Part shown: positions 10,287 through 19,617 of the stretch, one piece after another | How positions within the stretch are numbered: the first letter of the stretch is position 1 | Layout of the letters: each line of letters starts with the position of its first letter | DNA from: Bacteroidia bacterium | GTDB lineage: Bacteria; Bacteroidota; Bacteroidia; 2-12-FULL-35-15 | Assembly (NCBI GenBank): GCA_016786925.1 | Contig: JAEUTU010000063.1 | Coordinates: 86,600 to 150,599, forward strand | DNA: 64,000 nt | Reading direction: 5' to 3' | Made by a program: the position numbers and the translations under genes | The notes under the pieces: model-generated | The model's input: the letters and a program-made list of their open reading frames with translations, nothing else | Database searches by the model: none | Told to the model about the DNA's origin: nothing

Positions 10287-11060
10287 TTATTCGAATCTTA
10301 AATGTTTTACTGTTAATCCATTGTTTTTTAATTCATTCAAGGCATCGATTCCAATCTTTAAATGTTCATCTACGAAATTCTCGGTTACTTTCTTATCACT
10401 CTCAGCGGTTTTAACTCCGGAAGAGATCATCGGTTGGTCGCTTACCAATAGCAATGCTCCGGTTGGAATTTCGTTGTGGAATCCAGTGCTGAATATGGTA
10501 GCTGTTTCCATGTCAATTCCCATGGCACGGATAGAGCGCAAATATTCTTTGAAATCATCGTCATGCTCCCAAACACGTCTGTTAGTGGTATAAACAGTTC
10601 CTGTCCAATAATCTTTGTTATGATTTCTTATGGTTGTTGAAATTGCTTTTTGTAAACTAAAAGCCGGTAAAGCAGGTACTTCAGGCGGGAAGTAATCATC
10701 CGATGTTCCTTCACCTCTTATCGCTGCAATCGGCAGGATCAAGTCGCCCAATTCATTTTTCTTTTTTAATCCACCGCATTTGCCTAAGAACAATGCAGCT
10801 TTCGGTTCTATAGCGCTCAACAGATCCATGATGGTAGCAGCATTCGCACTTCCCATTCCAAAATTGATGATGGTGATGCCGTTGGCTGTTGCATTGGGCA
10901 TAGGCATGTCCAGTCCTTTCACTTCTACGCCATTCCAGTCCGCAAATTTTTTTACGTACTTATTAAAATTCGTTAATAGTATGTATTTTCCAAACTCATT
11001 TAATGGTGTTCCGGTGTATCGTGGAAGCCAATTTTGAACGATCTCTTCTTTATTTTTCAT
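10287..11060 (-). CDS. amn: AMP nucleosidase (phosphorylase-fold)
   Basis: 257 residues of the nucleoside phosphorylase fold (PNP_UDP_1). It has FLGKCGGLK for phosphate or ribose contact and a MGIDMETATIFSTG motif, the Met-Glu pair that holds ribose in this superfamily. Bacteroidota proteins of this length and pattern are annotated as AMP nucleosidase, which splits AMP to adenine and ribose 5-phosphate. They lack the extra N-terminal domain of the long E. coli Amn. Substrate choice is inferred from the family. It is the first gene of a three-gene operon with holA and the EVE protein. Confidence 0.8.
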   Translation of the reverse strand: MKNKEEIVQNWLPRYTGTPLNEFGKYILLTNFNKYVKKFADWNGVEVKGLDMPMPNATANGITIINFGMGSANAATIMDLLSAIEPKAALFLGKCGGLKKKNELGDLILPIAAIRGEGTSDDYFPPEVPALPAFSLQKAISTTIRNHNKDYWTGTVYTTNRRVWEHDDDFKEYLRSIRAMGIDMETATIFSTGFHNEIPTGALLLVSDQPMISSGVKTAESDKKVTENFVDEHLKIGIDALNELKNNGLTVKHLRFE

Positions 11061-11177
11061 ACGACCTCTATAATTTTAGCGAAAATACGAATAATGAAAC
11101 GATTAGAGAGGGGTGTTAAGAATTTTTGATAAATAATGAATGTTTGAGATCGTTATATTGTTTTACTTCGTAAAAGC

Positions 11178-11621
11178 ATGCGAGCACTCAATCTGCCAGC
11201 TTATTCGTTCAAATTAAAAGAATCCTCAGGTAAAGTTCAGATACTGGATGAGCTTAGGAAGAAGTATGTTGTTTTAACACCGGAGGAGTGGGTTCGTCAG
11301 CACATTGTTCAATATCTGATCCAGGAGAAAAAGTATCCCGCTTCACTCATTGCTATTGAGATCGGTTTGAAATACAATCAACTTCAAAAACGGGCAGATG
11401 TTTTGGTGTATGACCGGCAAGGAGCTCCTTTTTTATTAGTAGAATGTAAAGCTCCGGAAGTAAAGATCACGCAAGATGTGTTCCATCAAATAGCTGTTTA
11501 CAATATGACTTTTAAAGTGAAATATTTGTTGGTCACAAACGGGATGGATCATTTTATTTGTGAAATGGATTATACCAACAATTCCTATCAATTCTTGAAG
11601 GAGATCCCTGTTTTTATTTAA
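11178..11621 (+). CDS. Stand-alone HsdR N-terminal (PD-(D/E)XK nuclease-like) protein
   Basis: 147 residues matching the type I restriction enzyme R N-terminal domain (HSDR_N_2) with no helicase part. The nuclease motif is visible: E61 on the first helix, D74 in RADVLVYD, then E89 and K91 in VECKAPE. The active site therefore looks intact. No hsdM or hsdS gene is near, so it is not a normal restriction subunit. It is divergent from the AMP nucleosidase-holA-EVE operon. Short HsdR-N proteins beside replication genes are common in Bacteroidota but have no assigned role that I know of. Confidence 0.85.
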   Translation: MRALNLPAYSFKLKESSGKVQILDELRKKYVVLTPEEWVRQHIVQYLIQEKKYPASLIAIEIGLKYNQLQKRADVLVYDRQGAPFLLVECKAPEVKITQDVFHQIAVYNMTFKVKYLLVTNGMDHFICEMDYTNNSYQFLKEIPVFI

Positions 11622-11655
11622 ATTTATTTGCCGAAAATTCTTTGTAAATTGCGGT

Positions 11656-14469
11656 ATGTTAAACCGGACGATCAACTATTTTAGTGTTGTTTTTTGTATT
11701 CTATTAGCAGGAGCCGTTTCCGCTCAAGATAGAATGTTGGGTGGGAATGAAATTCTGCCAAACACAATTATTGTCAAGTGTAGGGTTGCAAACAATATTT
11801 CTGCTCCTGCATTTGTTGCATTATTTCAAAGCATGGGTGGGTATGGTCTGCATCGAAAATTTCCTTCGGCAAAAACTCCACGTGCAGTAACTGATCTGAA
11901 TGGGAATAAATTGGTGGATCTTACACTTGTTTATGAGTTTAGTTATTCCGGTCAGCTTAAAATTGAGAAAGCGATCAGTAAATGTTCCGCTTTGAATTTG
12001 TTTGAATATGTAGAGCCACATTATATTCCGAAAGCATGTTATTTACCAAATGATACATCCTCCTTATTTCAATATCATATCTCACAAATAAAGGCTGATT
12101 CGGCCTGGAGTATTAATTCAGGACCTGCGCGTGGAGACACAAATATGGTCATTGGTATTACAGATACCGGTATTGAATTAACGCATCCCGATCTGTATCC
12201 GAATATTAAACTAAATTATGCTGATACGCTAGGTGGAGGTGATGATGATGGCGATGGTTATGTGGATAATTTTGCGGGTTGGGATCTGGGAGAAAATGAT
12301 AATAATCCGAATTATACTTCCAATGCTCATGGTGTGCATGTTGCCGGAATTGCGGCTGCAAAAACAGATAATATTACAGGGGTAGCAGGTGTTGGATTCA
12401 ACTGCAAGTTTCTTCCTGTTAAAATTGCGAATGCTTCCGGATCTTTAACAATGGCTTACGAAGGAATTGCTTATGCTGCCGAACATGGCTGTAAGGTGAT
12501 CAACTGTTCCTGGGGCTCAGCGGCAGGCGGTCAGTTAGGACAAGATGTGATCAATTATGCAACATTCAATTTTGATGCATTGGTGGTGGCAGCAGCCGGG
12601 AATAATAGTACAGAGATGGATTTTTATCCAGCTTCTTTTCAACATGTGTTGAGTGTGGCGAATACCGATTGGAATGATGTTAAAGCATCTACTTCTAATT
12701 ATGGTTATAATGTGGATGTGTGTGCTCCTGGTGAAAGTATCTATTCAACTTATCCAAGTAATTCATATTCTTATTCTTCGGGAACATCTATGGCATCGCC
12801 TGTTGTGGCAGGAGCTGCAGCAATTGTCCGCTCCAGTTATCCTTCATTAAATGCATTGCAAACAGCCGAGCAACTAAAAACAACGGCTGATGATATTTAC
12901 CCTTTGAATTTAATTGCTTATGAAAATAAATTGGGAGCAGGCAGAGTGAATTTATATCGTGCTTTGACAGCCAATTCTTCTCCTTCTATTGTAATGACAC
13001 AACGTGTCATTAATGATCAAAATGATAACAATTATTATTCGGGGGATACACTTCGCATTTCAGGTGTTTATACCAATTATTTAGCAGCGGTTACAAACTT
13101 GCAGATCGATCTGTTGTCGGCTTCTCCCTATGTAACTATTTTAGATGGAAATACGCCTATCGGTGCTATTGCTACATTGGGGTCTGCGAATAATAATGCG
13201 GATGTGTTTGAAATAGAATTGCTTCCCGGTATTCCCAATAATTATCCATTAGTGTTTGAAATAAAATATACTGATGGTCCGAGTAATTATTTGCATTCAG
13301 AATTTTTTACGGTGATGTTGAATCCGGATTACATTAATATCGATATTAATGATGTGGCAACAACCATAACAAGTATTGGAAGGATTGGGTATCGTACCAA
13401 TCAGCAAACTCAAGGGTTAGGATTTACCTATAATGGAAGCGGATCACTTTTTTATGAGGCAGGATTAATGGTCGGCATCAATACCTCACAAGTGTCGGAT
13501 GGTATACGAAATTCAGGCACAGCAGATAATGATTTTGCTTCGTTGAATATTGTACAGCAATTAGTCCCGGCTGTAAATTCTGATTTTGATGTGCATGGCA
13601 GAATGAATGATGCAGCAGCACAATCACCATTATTCATTGATGTAAGACACAAAGCGTTTGCATGGACAAGTCCGGGCAACAGAAAATATGTAATGCTGGA
13701 GTACGATATAAAAAACACAGGTATCACCACACTGAATAATTTGTATGCAGGACTATTTTCCGATTGGGATATTGATGCTTCCAGTTTTAATAACAACAGG
13801 GCTTCAGCAGATATTCCCAATAAAATGGGCTTTGTGTATAATACCACTTCAAATTTGCCTTACGCGGGTGTAAAAGTATTGAGCAATACAGCACCTGCTC
13901 TGTGTTATTCCATCGATAATGTTTCCGGGGGAAATGGAGGAATTGATATGTATAATGGATTTGATACTTCAGATAAATACATTACACTTTCTACCAACCG
14001 GGTAAATGCCGGTGTTGCCGGAAATGGTGCTGATGTGGCTCAAGTAGTCAGTACGGGTCCGTTTACCATTTTGCCGGGCGATTCGGTACATGTAGCTTTT
14101 GCAATAGTAGCTGGCGATAGTTTACCGGATCTTCAATCAAGTGCAGTGAATGCGCAGGCGCAATACGATGCAATGCATGTTGTTACAGCTTTAGCAGATT
14201 CAGTTTCAAGTCCGGAAATATATTGTTATCCGAATCCAACTAATGCTTTAAGTACAATAAAAATAGTTGCTGCAAATGCTACAATATCCAAAATTGAATT
14301 GTATTCTGTCCTAGGGCAAAAAGTATTCGAAAAGCAGGTAAATATCTTTAAAGGGAATAATGAAATTCAGGTGAATGTATCGTCATTGTCGCCCGGACTC
14401 TATCATTTTCAAGTGTTTATAGGCGATCAGGTACAAACTGTTAAAATGATCGTGACGGAGGAGCAATAA
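11656..14469 (+). CDS. S8 family serine peptidase with T9SS type A sorting domain
   Basis: 937 residues. A signal peptide ends near VSAQ (residue 24). A propeptide-like region follows, then a subtilisin domain with an intact triad: D170 in GITDTG, H225 in HGVHVAG and S378 in GTSMASP. The oxyanion Asn is probably in AAAGNNS. The 450 residues after the catalytic domain are beta-rich and unassigned. The last 75 residues are a T9SS type A sorting domain (YPNPT..., IELYSVLGQKV, LSPGLYHFQV), so the protein is exported through the outer membrane and probably attached or released there. Acidic DDDGDG near residue 200 may bind calcium. Confidence 0.93.
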   Translation: MLNRTINYFSVVFCILLAGAVSAQDRMLGGNEILPNTIIVKCRVANNISAPAFVALFQSMGGYGLHRKFPSAKTPRAVTDLNGNKLVDLTLVYEFSYSGQLKIEKAISKCSALNLFEYVEPHYIPKACYLPNDTSSLFQYHISQIKADSAWSINSGPARGDTNMVIGITDTGIELTHPDLYPNIKLNYADTLGGGDDDGDGYVDNFAGWDLGENDNNPNYTSNAHGVHVAGIAAAKTDNITGVAGVGFNCKFLPVKIANASGSLTMAYEGIAYAAEHGCKVINCSWGSAAGGQLGQDVINYATFNFDALVVAAAGNNSTEMDFYPASFQHVLSVANTDWNDVKASTSNYGYNVDVCAPGESIYSTYPSNSYSYSSGTSMASPVVAGAAAIVRSSYPSLNALQTAEQLKTTADDIYPLNLIAYENKLGAGRVNLYRALTANSSPSIVMTQRVINDQNDNNYYSGDTLRISGVYTNYLAAVTNLQIDLLSASPYVTILDGNTPIGAIATLGSANNNADVFEIELLPGIPNNYPLVFEIKYTDGPSNYLHSEFFTVMLNPDYINIDINDVATTITSIGRIGYRTNQQTQGLGFTYNGSGSLFYEAGLMVGINTSQVSDGIRNSGTADNDFASLNIVQQLVPAVNSDFDVHGRMNDAAAQSPLFIDVRHKAFAWTSPGNRKYVMLEYDIKNTGITTLNNLYAGLFSDWDIDASSFNNNRASADIPNKMGFVYNTTSNLPYAGVKVLSNTAPALCYSIDNVSGGNGGIDMYNGFDTSDKYITLSTNRVNAGVAGNGADVAQVVSTGPFTILPGDSVHVAFAIVAGDSLPDLQSSAVNAQAQYDAMHVVTALADSVSSPEIYCYPNPTNALSTIKIVAANATISKIELYSVLGQKVFEKQVNIFKGNNEIQVNVSSLSPGLYHFQVFIGDQVQTVKMIVTEEQ

Positions 14470-14483
14470 AGCAATATTTTTTT

Positions 14484-14491
14484 TACATTTG
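14484..14491 (+). promoter_or_regulatory. -7 box for the DUF5606 gene
   Basis: TACATTTG matches TAnnTTTG and lies 24 bases before the ATG, in the gap after the peptidase. No TTG at the expected distance. Confidence 0.4.
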
Positions 14492-14514
14492 TTACCTAAT
14501 AAAAAATAAGAACT

Positions 14515-15051
14515 ATGGATTTAAGTGGAATTATTTCAATTGCAGGAATGAGCGGATTATATAAAGTAGTTGCTCAAACAAAAAATGGTTTGATCGTAGA
14601 ATCATTGGTAGATAAGAAAAGAGTACCGGCCTATTCAACACACCGTGTTAGTGCATTGGAGGATGTAAGTATCTATTCAACAGGTGATGATGTTCCTTTG
14701 AAAGAAGTGTTTCAAAAGATCTATGATAAAGAAAAAGGAAAAGCTTGTATCGATCATAAATCTGCTGATGCTGAATTGAGAAAATATTTCAAAGCTGCAT
14801 TTGCTGAATATGATGAAGATAGAGTATATACTTCTGACATTAAAAAAGTATTGATGTGGTATAATCTTTTACAAAAAGAAGGTTTGTTGGATAAAAAAGA
14901 AGAGGCTAAATCGGAAGATAAGCCAAAAGTAAAAGCAGCAGCTGAGCCAAAAGCAAAAGCAAGCACTGCAAAAGTAAAAGAGGTCAAGCCGGTGAAAACG
15001 GCTAGTGCCAAAGTAAAAACACAAGGCGTTAGAAAAACCGGAGCTGCATAA
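14515..15051 (+). CDS. DUF5606 family protein with Lys/Ala-rich tail
   Basis: 178 residues. The first 125 match DUF5606, a Bacteroidota family that starts MDLSGIISIAGMSGLYKV. The fold looks like a small beta barrel followed by helices. From residue 125 the sequence changes to a low-complexity tail of Lys, Ala, Pro and Glu, which resembles histone-like or nucleic-acid-binding tails. Function is unknown. It has its own promoter box, and a weak terminator overlaps its stop. Confidence 0.85.
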   Translation: MDLSGIISIAGMSGLYKVVAQTKNGLIVESLVDKKRVPAYSTHRVSALEDVSIYSTGDDVPLKEVFQKIYDKEKGKACIDHKSADAELRKYFKAAFAEYDEDRVYTSDIKKVLMWYNLLQKEGLLDKKEEAKSEDKPKVKAAAEPKAKASTAKVKEVKPVKTASAKVKTQGVRKTGAA

Positions 15052-15065
15052 GCAACGGTTTTTTT
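15033..15065 (+). terminator. Weak terminator at the end of the DUF5606 gene
   Basis: AAAAACCG pairs with CGGTTTTT across a 15-base loop that contains the stop codon, and a run of T follows. The stem is short, so termination may be partial. Confidence 0.5.
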
Positions 15066-15078
15066 GTTTTAATACCAA

Positions 15079-16818
15079 ATGCTATCTAACCTTATGGAAA
15101 CAAATCAAATTGCTATTCCTTCTAAACCTATTCGTAAATTTTTACCTCAGGATCTTACTATTGATTCATGGAGTAAAGTTGAATCCTATTTTGTAGATCT
15201 GAAAAACAGAACGATCAACTCCGTTCAGGAACTTGAAAAATGGTTGTTTGATAGAAGTGAGTTGGAAGCCGTGTTGAGCGAAGATCTTGCCTGGCGTTAT
15301 ATCAAAATGACTTGCGATACGGCCAATGAAGAACTAACTAATTCGTATAACTTTTTTGTTGAGGAGATCGAACCAAAGGTTGCGCCACTTGGAAATGAAT
15401 TAAATAAAAAATTTATTGCTTGCCCATTTATTGATCAGCTCGATCAGAGTAGATATGCCATTTATATTCGTGGTGTAAGAAAAGCTCTCGAGTTGTATCG
15501 TGATGAGAATATTCCATTGCAAACAAAGATAGCAACCGAGTCGCAAAAGTATGGCGCTATCACAGCTGCCATGACCATTGAATGGAAAGGAAAGGAGATC
15601 ACCTTGCAAATGGCCGGTAGCTTGTTGAAAGATGTGGATAGAGCAGTGCGTGAAGAGGTGTATCATAAAATTCAAGAGAGAAGAAGTAAGGATGTAGATA
15701 AGCTGAATGAATTATATTCTGAATTGATCCAGCTGCGTCATCAGGTAGCATTAAATGCCGGTTTCAAAAATTACCGCGATTATAAATTTGAAGAGTTAGG
15801 TCGTTTTGATTATACAGTAAATGATTGTTATAATTTTCATCAGTCGATCTCTAAAGAGATCTTACCATTAGCAGAAGCATCGGATCTGGAGCGCAAAAAA
15901 ATATTAAAATTGGATGTGCTGAAGCCATGGGATGGAGATGTGGATCTGGAAGGTAAGCCTCCATTGAAACCATTTGAAAATGGGACAGAGTTGACCGATA
16001 AATCGATTGAATGTTTTTATAAGATCAGAAGATCATACGGTGAATATCTGGAGATCATGAAAGCGATGGGGCATCTTGATCTGGATTCCAGAAAAGGGAA
16101 AGCCCCGGGTGGATATAATTATCCATTATATGAAATAGGTGTTCCTTTTATTTTTATGAATTCTGTTGGTTTGCATCGCGATCTGGTAACCATGGTGCAT
16201 GAAGGCGGTCATGCCATCCATTCCTTTGTTACCCGCGATATGGAGATCACCGATTTTAAGAGTACGCCAAGTGAAGTAGCTGAATTAGCATCCATGTCAA
16301 TGGAGTTGATCTCTATGGAACATTGGAATGTGTTCTTTAAAAATGAGGATGATCTAAAGCGTGCTAAAAAAGAGCAATTGGAAAAATCGTTGAGAACATT
16401 GCTGTGGATAGCTGCAGTAGATAAGTTTCAGCATTGGGTGTATGAACATCCGGCACATTCTATAGCAGAGCGAATGGCTGAATGGAAAAATGTGATCTCT
16501 CAATTTAGTACAGGTGTATATGATTATGCCGGATTAGAAGCTGTACGAGAAAGAGGTTGGCAAAGTCAATTGCATATTTTTGAAGTGCCGTTTTATTATA
16601 TAGAATATGGAATGGCACAGTTAGGAGCCATTGCAGTATGGCGCAATTATAAAAAGAATCCGGAGGATGCATTGAATAAATATGAAGCTGCATTACGATT
16701 GGGATATACCAAATCGATCCCTGAGATCTATAGAACAGCAGGTGTGAAATTTGATTTTTCACAAGCCTACGTAAAAGAATTAGCAGATTTTGTAAAGTTA
16801 GAACTAGAAAAAATTTAA
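15079..16818 (+). CDS. M3 family oligoendopeptidase
   Basis: 579 residues, the length of the PepF-type M3 metallopeptidases, which cut short peptides in the cytoplasm. The zinc motif HEGGH has H374, E375 and H378, and the third ligand is probably the Glu in STPSEVAELAS about 28 residues later. There is no signal peptide. A second ATG at 15094 (METNQIAIP) is in frame and could be the true start. A DinB-family gene follows after 12 bases. Confidence 0.93.
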   Translation: MLSNLMETNQIAIPSKPIRKFLPQDLTIDSWSKVESYFVDLKNRTINSVQELEKWLFDRSELEAVLSEDLAWRYIKMTCDTANEELTNSYNFFVEEIEPKVAPLGNELNKKFIACPFIDQLDQSRYAIYIRGVRKALELYRDENIPLQTKIATESQKYGAITAAMTIEWKGKEITLQMAGSLLKDVDRAVREEVYHKIQERRSKDVDKLNELYSELIQLRHQVALNAGFKNYRDYKFEELGRFDYTVNDCYNFHQSISKEILPLAEASDLERKKILKLDVLKPWDGDVDLEGKPPLKPFENGTELTDKSIECFYKIRRSYGEYLEIMKAMGHLDLDSRKGKAPGGYNYPLYEIGVPFIFMNSVGLHRDLVTMVHEGGHAIHSFVTRDMEITDFKSTPSEVAELASMSMELISMEHWNVFFKNEDDLKRAKKEQLEKSLRTLLWIAAVDKFQHWVYEHPAHSIAERMAEWKNVISQFSTGVYDYAGLEAVRERGWQSQLHIFEVPFYYIEYGMAQLGAIAVWRNYKKNPEDALNKYEAALRLGYTKSIPEIYRTAGVKFDFSQAYVKELADFVKLELEKI

Positions 16819-16830
16819 AATATATTTTTT

Positions 16831-17346
16831 ATGAAACGTCCACAAGTAAACGAACACCCGGCTTATTATACACATTACATTGGTTTAGTAAAGGGTGATA
16901 ATATCCTAAAACAGTTGGAAGATCAGGTGATCGATATTCAAGCAATTATTTCAGAGATCCCTGAAGAGAAAGAAAGTTATGCATATGCTCTGGGTAAATG
17001 GACGATCAAAGAAGTGTTAGGGCATATTGTAGATACAGAACGTATCATGGCGTATCGTGCATTGCGCTTTGCCAGAAAAGATAAAACAGCTTTGCCTGGT
17101 TTTGATGAGAATGAATATGTTGCTAATTCCGATTACAACAATCGAACCTTGTATGACATAGCACATGAGTTTGCAATTGTGCGTGAATCGAATTTAGCTT
17201 TATTCAAACATTTTAATGAAGAGGCGCTAGATCAACGTGGAACGGCAAATAATAATGAAGCTACTGTTAGAGCGATCTTGTTCATGATCGCTGGGCATGC
17301 CAACCATCATTTGAATGTGATAAAAACGAAGTATTTGATCGATTAA
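16831..17346 (+). CDS. DinB family protein
   Basis: 171 residues of the DinB/YfiT four-helix fold (DinB_2). Three His residues placed as metal ligands can be seen: one in GHIVDTER (about residue 71) and two in GHANHHLN near the C-terminus. Members include thiol S-transferases such as bacillithiol transferase, but the substrate here cannot be told. It follows the M3 peptidase by 12 bases. Its stop codon shares the four bases TTAA with the stop of murB on the other strand. Confidence 0.85.
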   Translation: MKRPQVNEHPAYYTHYIGLVKGDNILKQLEDQVIDIQAIISEIPEEKESYAYALGKWTIKEVLGHIVDTERIMAYRALRFARKDKTALPGFDENEYVANSDYNNRTLYDIAHEFAIVRESNLALFKHFNEEALDQRGTANNNEATVRAILFMIAGHANHHLNVIKTKYLID

Positions 17347-18359
17347 AGAATATTTACTTCTCGCTCCAATTCTACACCGTATTTTTCTTTTACAGAGTCC
17401 ATGATCTGTTGCGATAGATCATAGATCTCTCTTCCCTTTGCATTGGAATAATTTACCAGTACCAATGCTTGAAGTTTGTGAACACCTGCATCACCAACTG
17501 TTTTCCCTTTCCAGCCACATTGCTCGATCAACCATCCTGCAGCCAACTTCACATTCCCATTTTCTAATTCATAACCCACAATAGTTGGGAAGCTTGCTTT
17601 TAAGCTTTCGTATTTATTGCGTGATACTTCCGGGTTTTTAAAGAAACTGCCTGCATTTCCGATCTCGGCAGGGTTAGGTAATTTACTGCTTCTGATATTG
17701 CAAACCGCTTTGCTAATGGCTTGGATATTCAATTCTTTGATACCCATTGTTTCCAATTCTTTTTCTATTGCTCCATAACTGGTATTGAAGTTGGGTGTTT
17801 TATTTAAACGATAGGTAACAGAAAGTATGATGAATTGATTCTTGAGTTCGCGTTTAAAAACACTTTCACGATAGCCAAATTTGCAATCAGTGTTATTGAA
17901 CTTTTGCATTGTTTTGTCTGCGATATGAAGTGCCTCTAATTCAAAAAAGCTGTCTTTTATTTCCACTCCATAAGCGCCAATGTTTTGCATCGGACTTGCT
18001 CCTACACAGCCCGGTATCAATGAAAGATTCTCAAGTCCCGCATAATTGTTGTTGACGCAATGCATAACGAATTCGTGCCAAACCTCACCTGCAGCAGCTT
18101 TGATATAGTAATGATCCGTGTCTTCTTTTACGATCTCAATTCCTTTCAGATTATTCTTTAAAGTAATTCCATCAAAATTTTTTGTAAAGAGGATATTGCT
18201 GCCACCACCAAGGATCAATCGTTCGGTCTGCCCTAATTTATTATCCGACAGGAGCTCTTTCAACTGCTCAACAGTATTGAATGTTGCAAAGTATCTGGAG
18301 TAAGCATCAATGCCAAAGGTGTTGAGCTTTTTTAGTGAATAATTTTCCTGAACAGTCAT
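17343..18359 (-). CDS. murB: UDP-N-acetylenolpyruvoylglucosamine reductase
   Basis: 338 residues, type I MurB, the FAD enzyme that reduces UDP-GlcNAc-enolpyruvate to UDP-MurNAc in peptidoglycan synthesis. Family marks are LKKLNTFGIDAYS at the start, ILGGGSNILF in the FAD-binding domain, SLIPGCVGASPMQNIGAYG, and NAGSFFKNP with the catalytic Ser. The C-terminal GWLIEQCGWKG block is also present. An ATG 48 bases upstream is in frame, but the conserved N-terminus begins at 18359. Confidence 0.96.
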   Translation of the reverse strand: MTVQENYSLKKLNTFGIDAYSRYFATFNTVEQLKELLSDNKLGQTERLILGGGSNILFTKNFDGITLKNNLKGIEIVKEDTDHYYIKAAAGEVWHEFVMHCVNNNYAGLENLSLIPGCVGASPMQNIGAYGVEIKDSFFELEALHIADKTMQKFNNTDCKFGYRESVFKRELKNQFIILSVTYRLNKTPNFNTSYGAIEKELETMGIKELNIQAISKAVCNIRSSKLPNPAEIGNAGSFFKNPEVSRNKYESLKASFPTIVGYELENGNVKLAAGWLIEQCGWKGKTVGDAGVHKLQALVLVNYSNAKGREIYDLSQQIMDSVKEKYGVELEREVNIL

Positions 18360-18486
18360 GGTAGCTGAATTTGTGTCAAAATTCACTATTTCAAGCTCAA
18401 GATACAAGGGTGTAAATTAAAAGTTATTCATAGGCAGATGCTTATATCTTGTGGCAGAAAGTACTATCTTCGCATAGCTATTCCCT

Positions 18487-19614
18487 ATGAAAAAGGCCAT
18501 TGTTTCCGTAATTAATGATCTGAGTACCGATCAGCGTGTACACAAAGTCTGCAGCAGTTTGCAGACTATGGGGTATGATGTTACCCTGGTTGGGCGTAAA
18601 CAGCGGAAGAGTTTGCCTTTGCAGGAGCGGGCATACAAAACAAAGCGTATGTTTTTGCTCTTTGAAAAAGGTCCTTTGTTTTATTTGGAATACCAAAAGC
18701 GATTGTTTTGGTATTTGATCTTTCATAAGGCGGATGTATTGGTGTCGAACGATCTGGATACATTGTTGCCGAACTTTCTTGTTTCTAAATTAAAAGGAGG
18801 AGAGTTGGTTTATGATAGTCATGAGATATTTTGTGAAGTTCCCGAGTTGCAAAACAATCCAATAAAAAAGAATATTTGGAAACGCTTGGAGCGTTGGATC
18901 TTTCCGAAGTTGAAGCATGTGTTTACAGTGAACGATTCTATTGCCAAGATCTATTCCGAAGAATATAAAGTGCCGGTAAAAGTAATTCGTAATATTCCTC
19001 CTTTGGCCAATCAGCTGAAGTTAAAGCCTTCAACAAAACAAGAGTTGGGTATACATCAAAACAAGAAAATCATCGTGCTGCAAGGTGCCGGGATCAATAT
19101 CGATAGAGGCGCTGAGGAAGCAGTAGAGGCCATGCAATATGTAAATGATGCGGTATTGATGATCGTTGGTAGCGGTGATGTGATCGCATTGTTGCATCAA
19201 ATGGTAAAAAAACTGAATCTGGCAGAGAAAGTAATATTTGTAGGAAAGGTTCCTTTTGAAAAATTATTGCAATACACACATTACGCTGATCTTGGTTTAA
19301 CCCTGGATAAGGATACCAATATCAATTATAAGTATAGTCTGCCTAATAAGCTATTTGATTATATCCATGCCGGTGTGCCTGTATTAGCATCCGGCTTGGT
19401 AGAGATCAAGAAAATAATCGAGGAGTATAAAGTTGGTGATTGCATTCAAGCTCATGATCCAAAACATATTGCAGAAAAGATCAATTCGATCTTAAATAAT
19501 GAAGTACAACTTTTGGATTGGAAAAAAAACTGTAAAATTGCAGCCGAAAATTTGAATTGGGAGAACGAAGAAAAGCTCTTGACACAGGTATATAAACCAT
19601 TTTTATTGAAATAG
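18487..19614 (+). CDS. Glycosyltransferase family 4-like protein
   Basis: 375 residues, GT-B fold. The C-terminal half has the group 1 pattern: IVLQGAGINIDRGAEE for the nucleotide-sugar site and the E/D-rich loop ending NKLFDYIHAGVPVLAS. No signal peptide. It is the first of two glycosyltransferase genes three bases apart. A near-match promoter box (TATCTTCG at 18465-18472) lies 15 bases before the ATG. Donor and acceptor are unknown. No flippase or polymerase lies beside it. Confidence 0.88.
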   Translation: MKKAIVSVINDLSTDQRVHKVCSSLQTMGYDVTLVGRKQRKSLPLQERAYKTKRMFLLFEKGPLFYLEYQKRLFWYLIFHKADVLVSNDLDTLLPNFLVSKLKGGELVYDSHEIFCEVPELQNNPIKKNIWKRLERWIFPKLKHVFTVNDSIAKIYSEEYKVPVKVIRNIPPLANQLKLKPSTKQELGIHQNKKIIVLQGAGINIDRGAEEAVEAMQYVNDAVLMIVGSGDVIALLHQMVKKLNLAEKVIFVGKVPFEKLLQYTHYADLGLTLDKDTNINYKYSLPNKLFDYIHAGVPVLASGLVEIKKIIEEYKVGDCIQAHDPKHIAEKINSILNNEVQLLDWKKNCKIAAENLNWENEEKLLTQVYKPFLLK

Positions 19615-19617
19615 AAT

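Noticed and set aside
11178..11621. A type I restriction-modification system
   Set aside because: Only an HsdR N-terminal-like domain is present. There is no helicase part and no hsdM or hsdS within the window.
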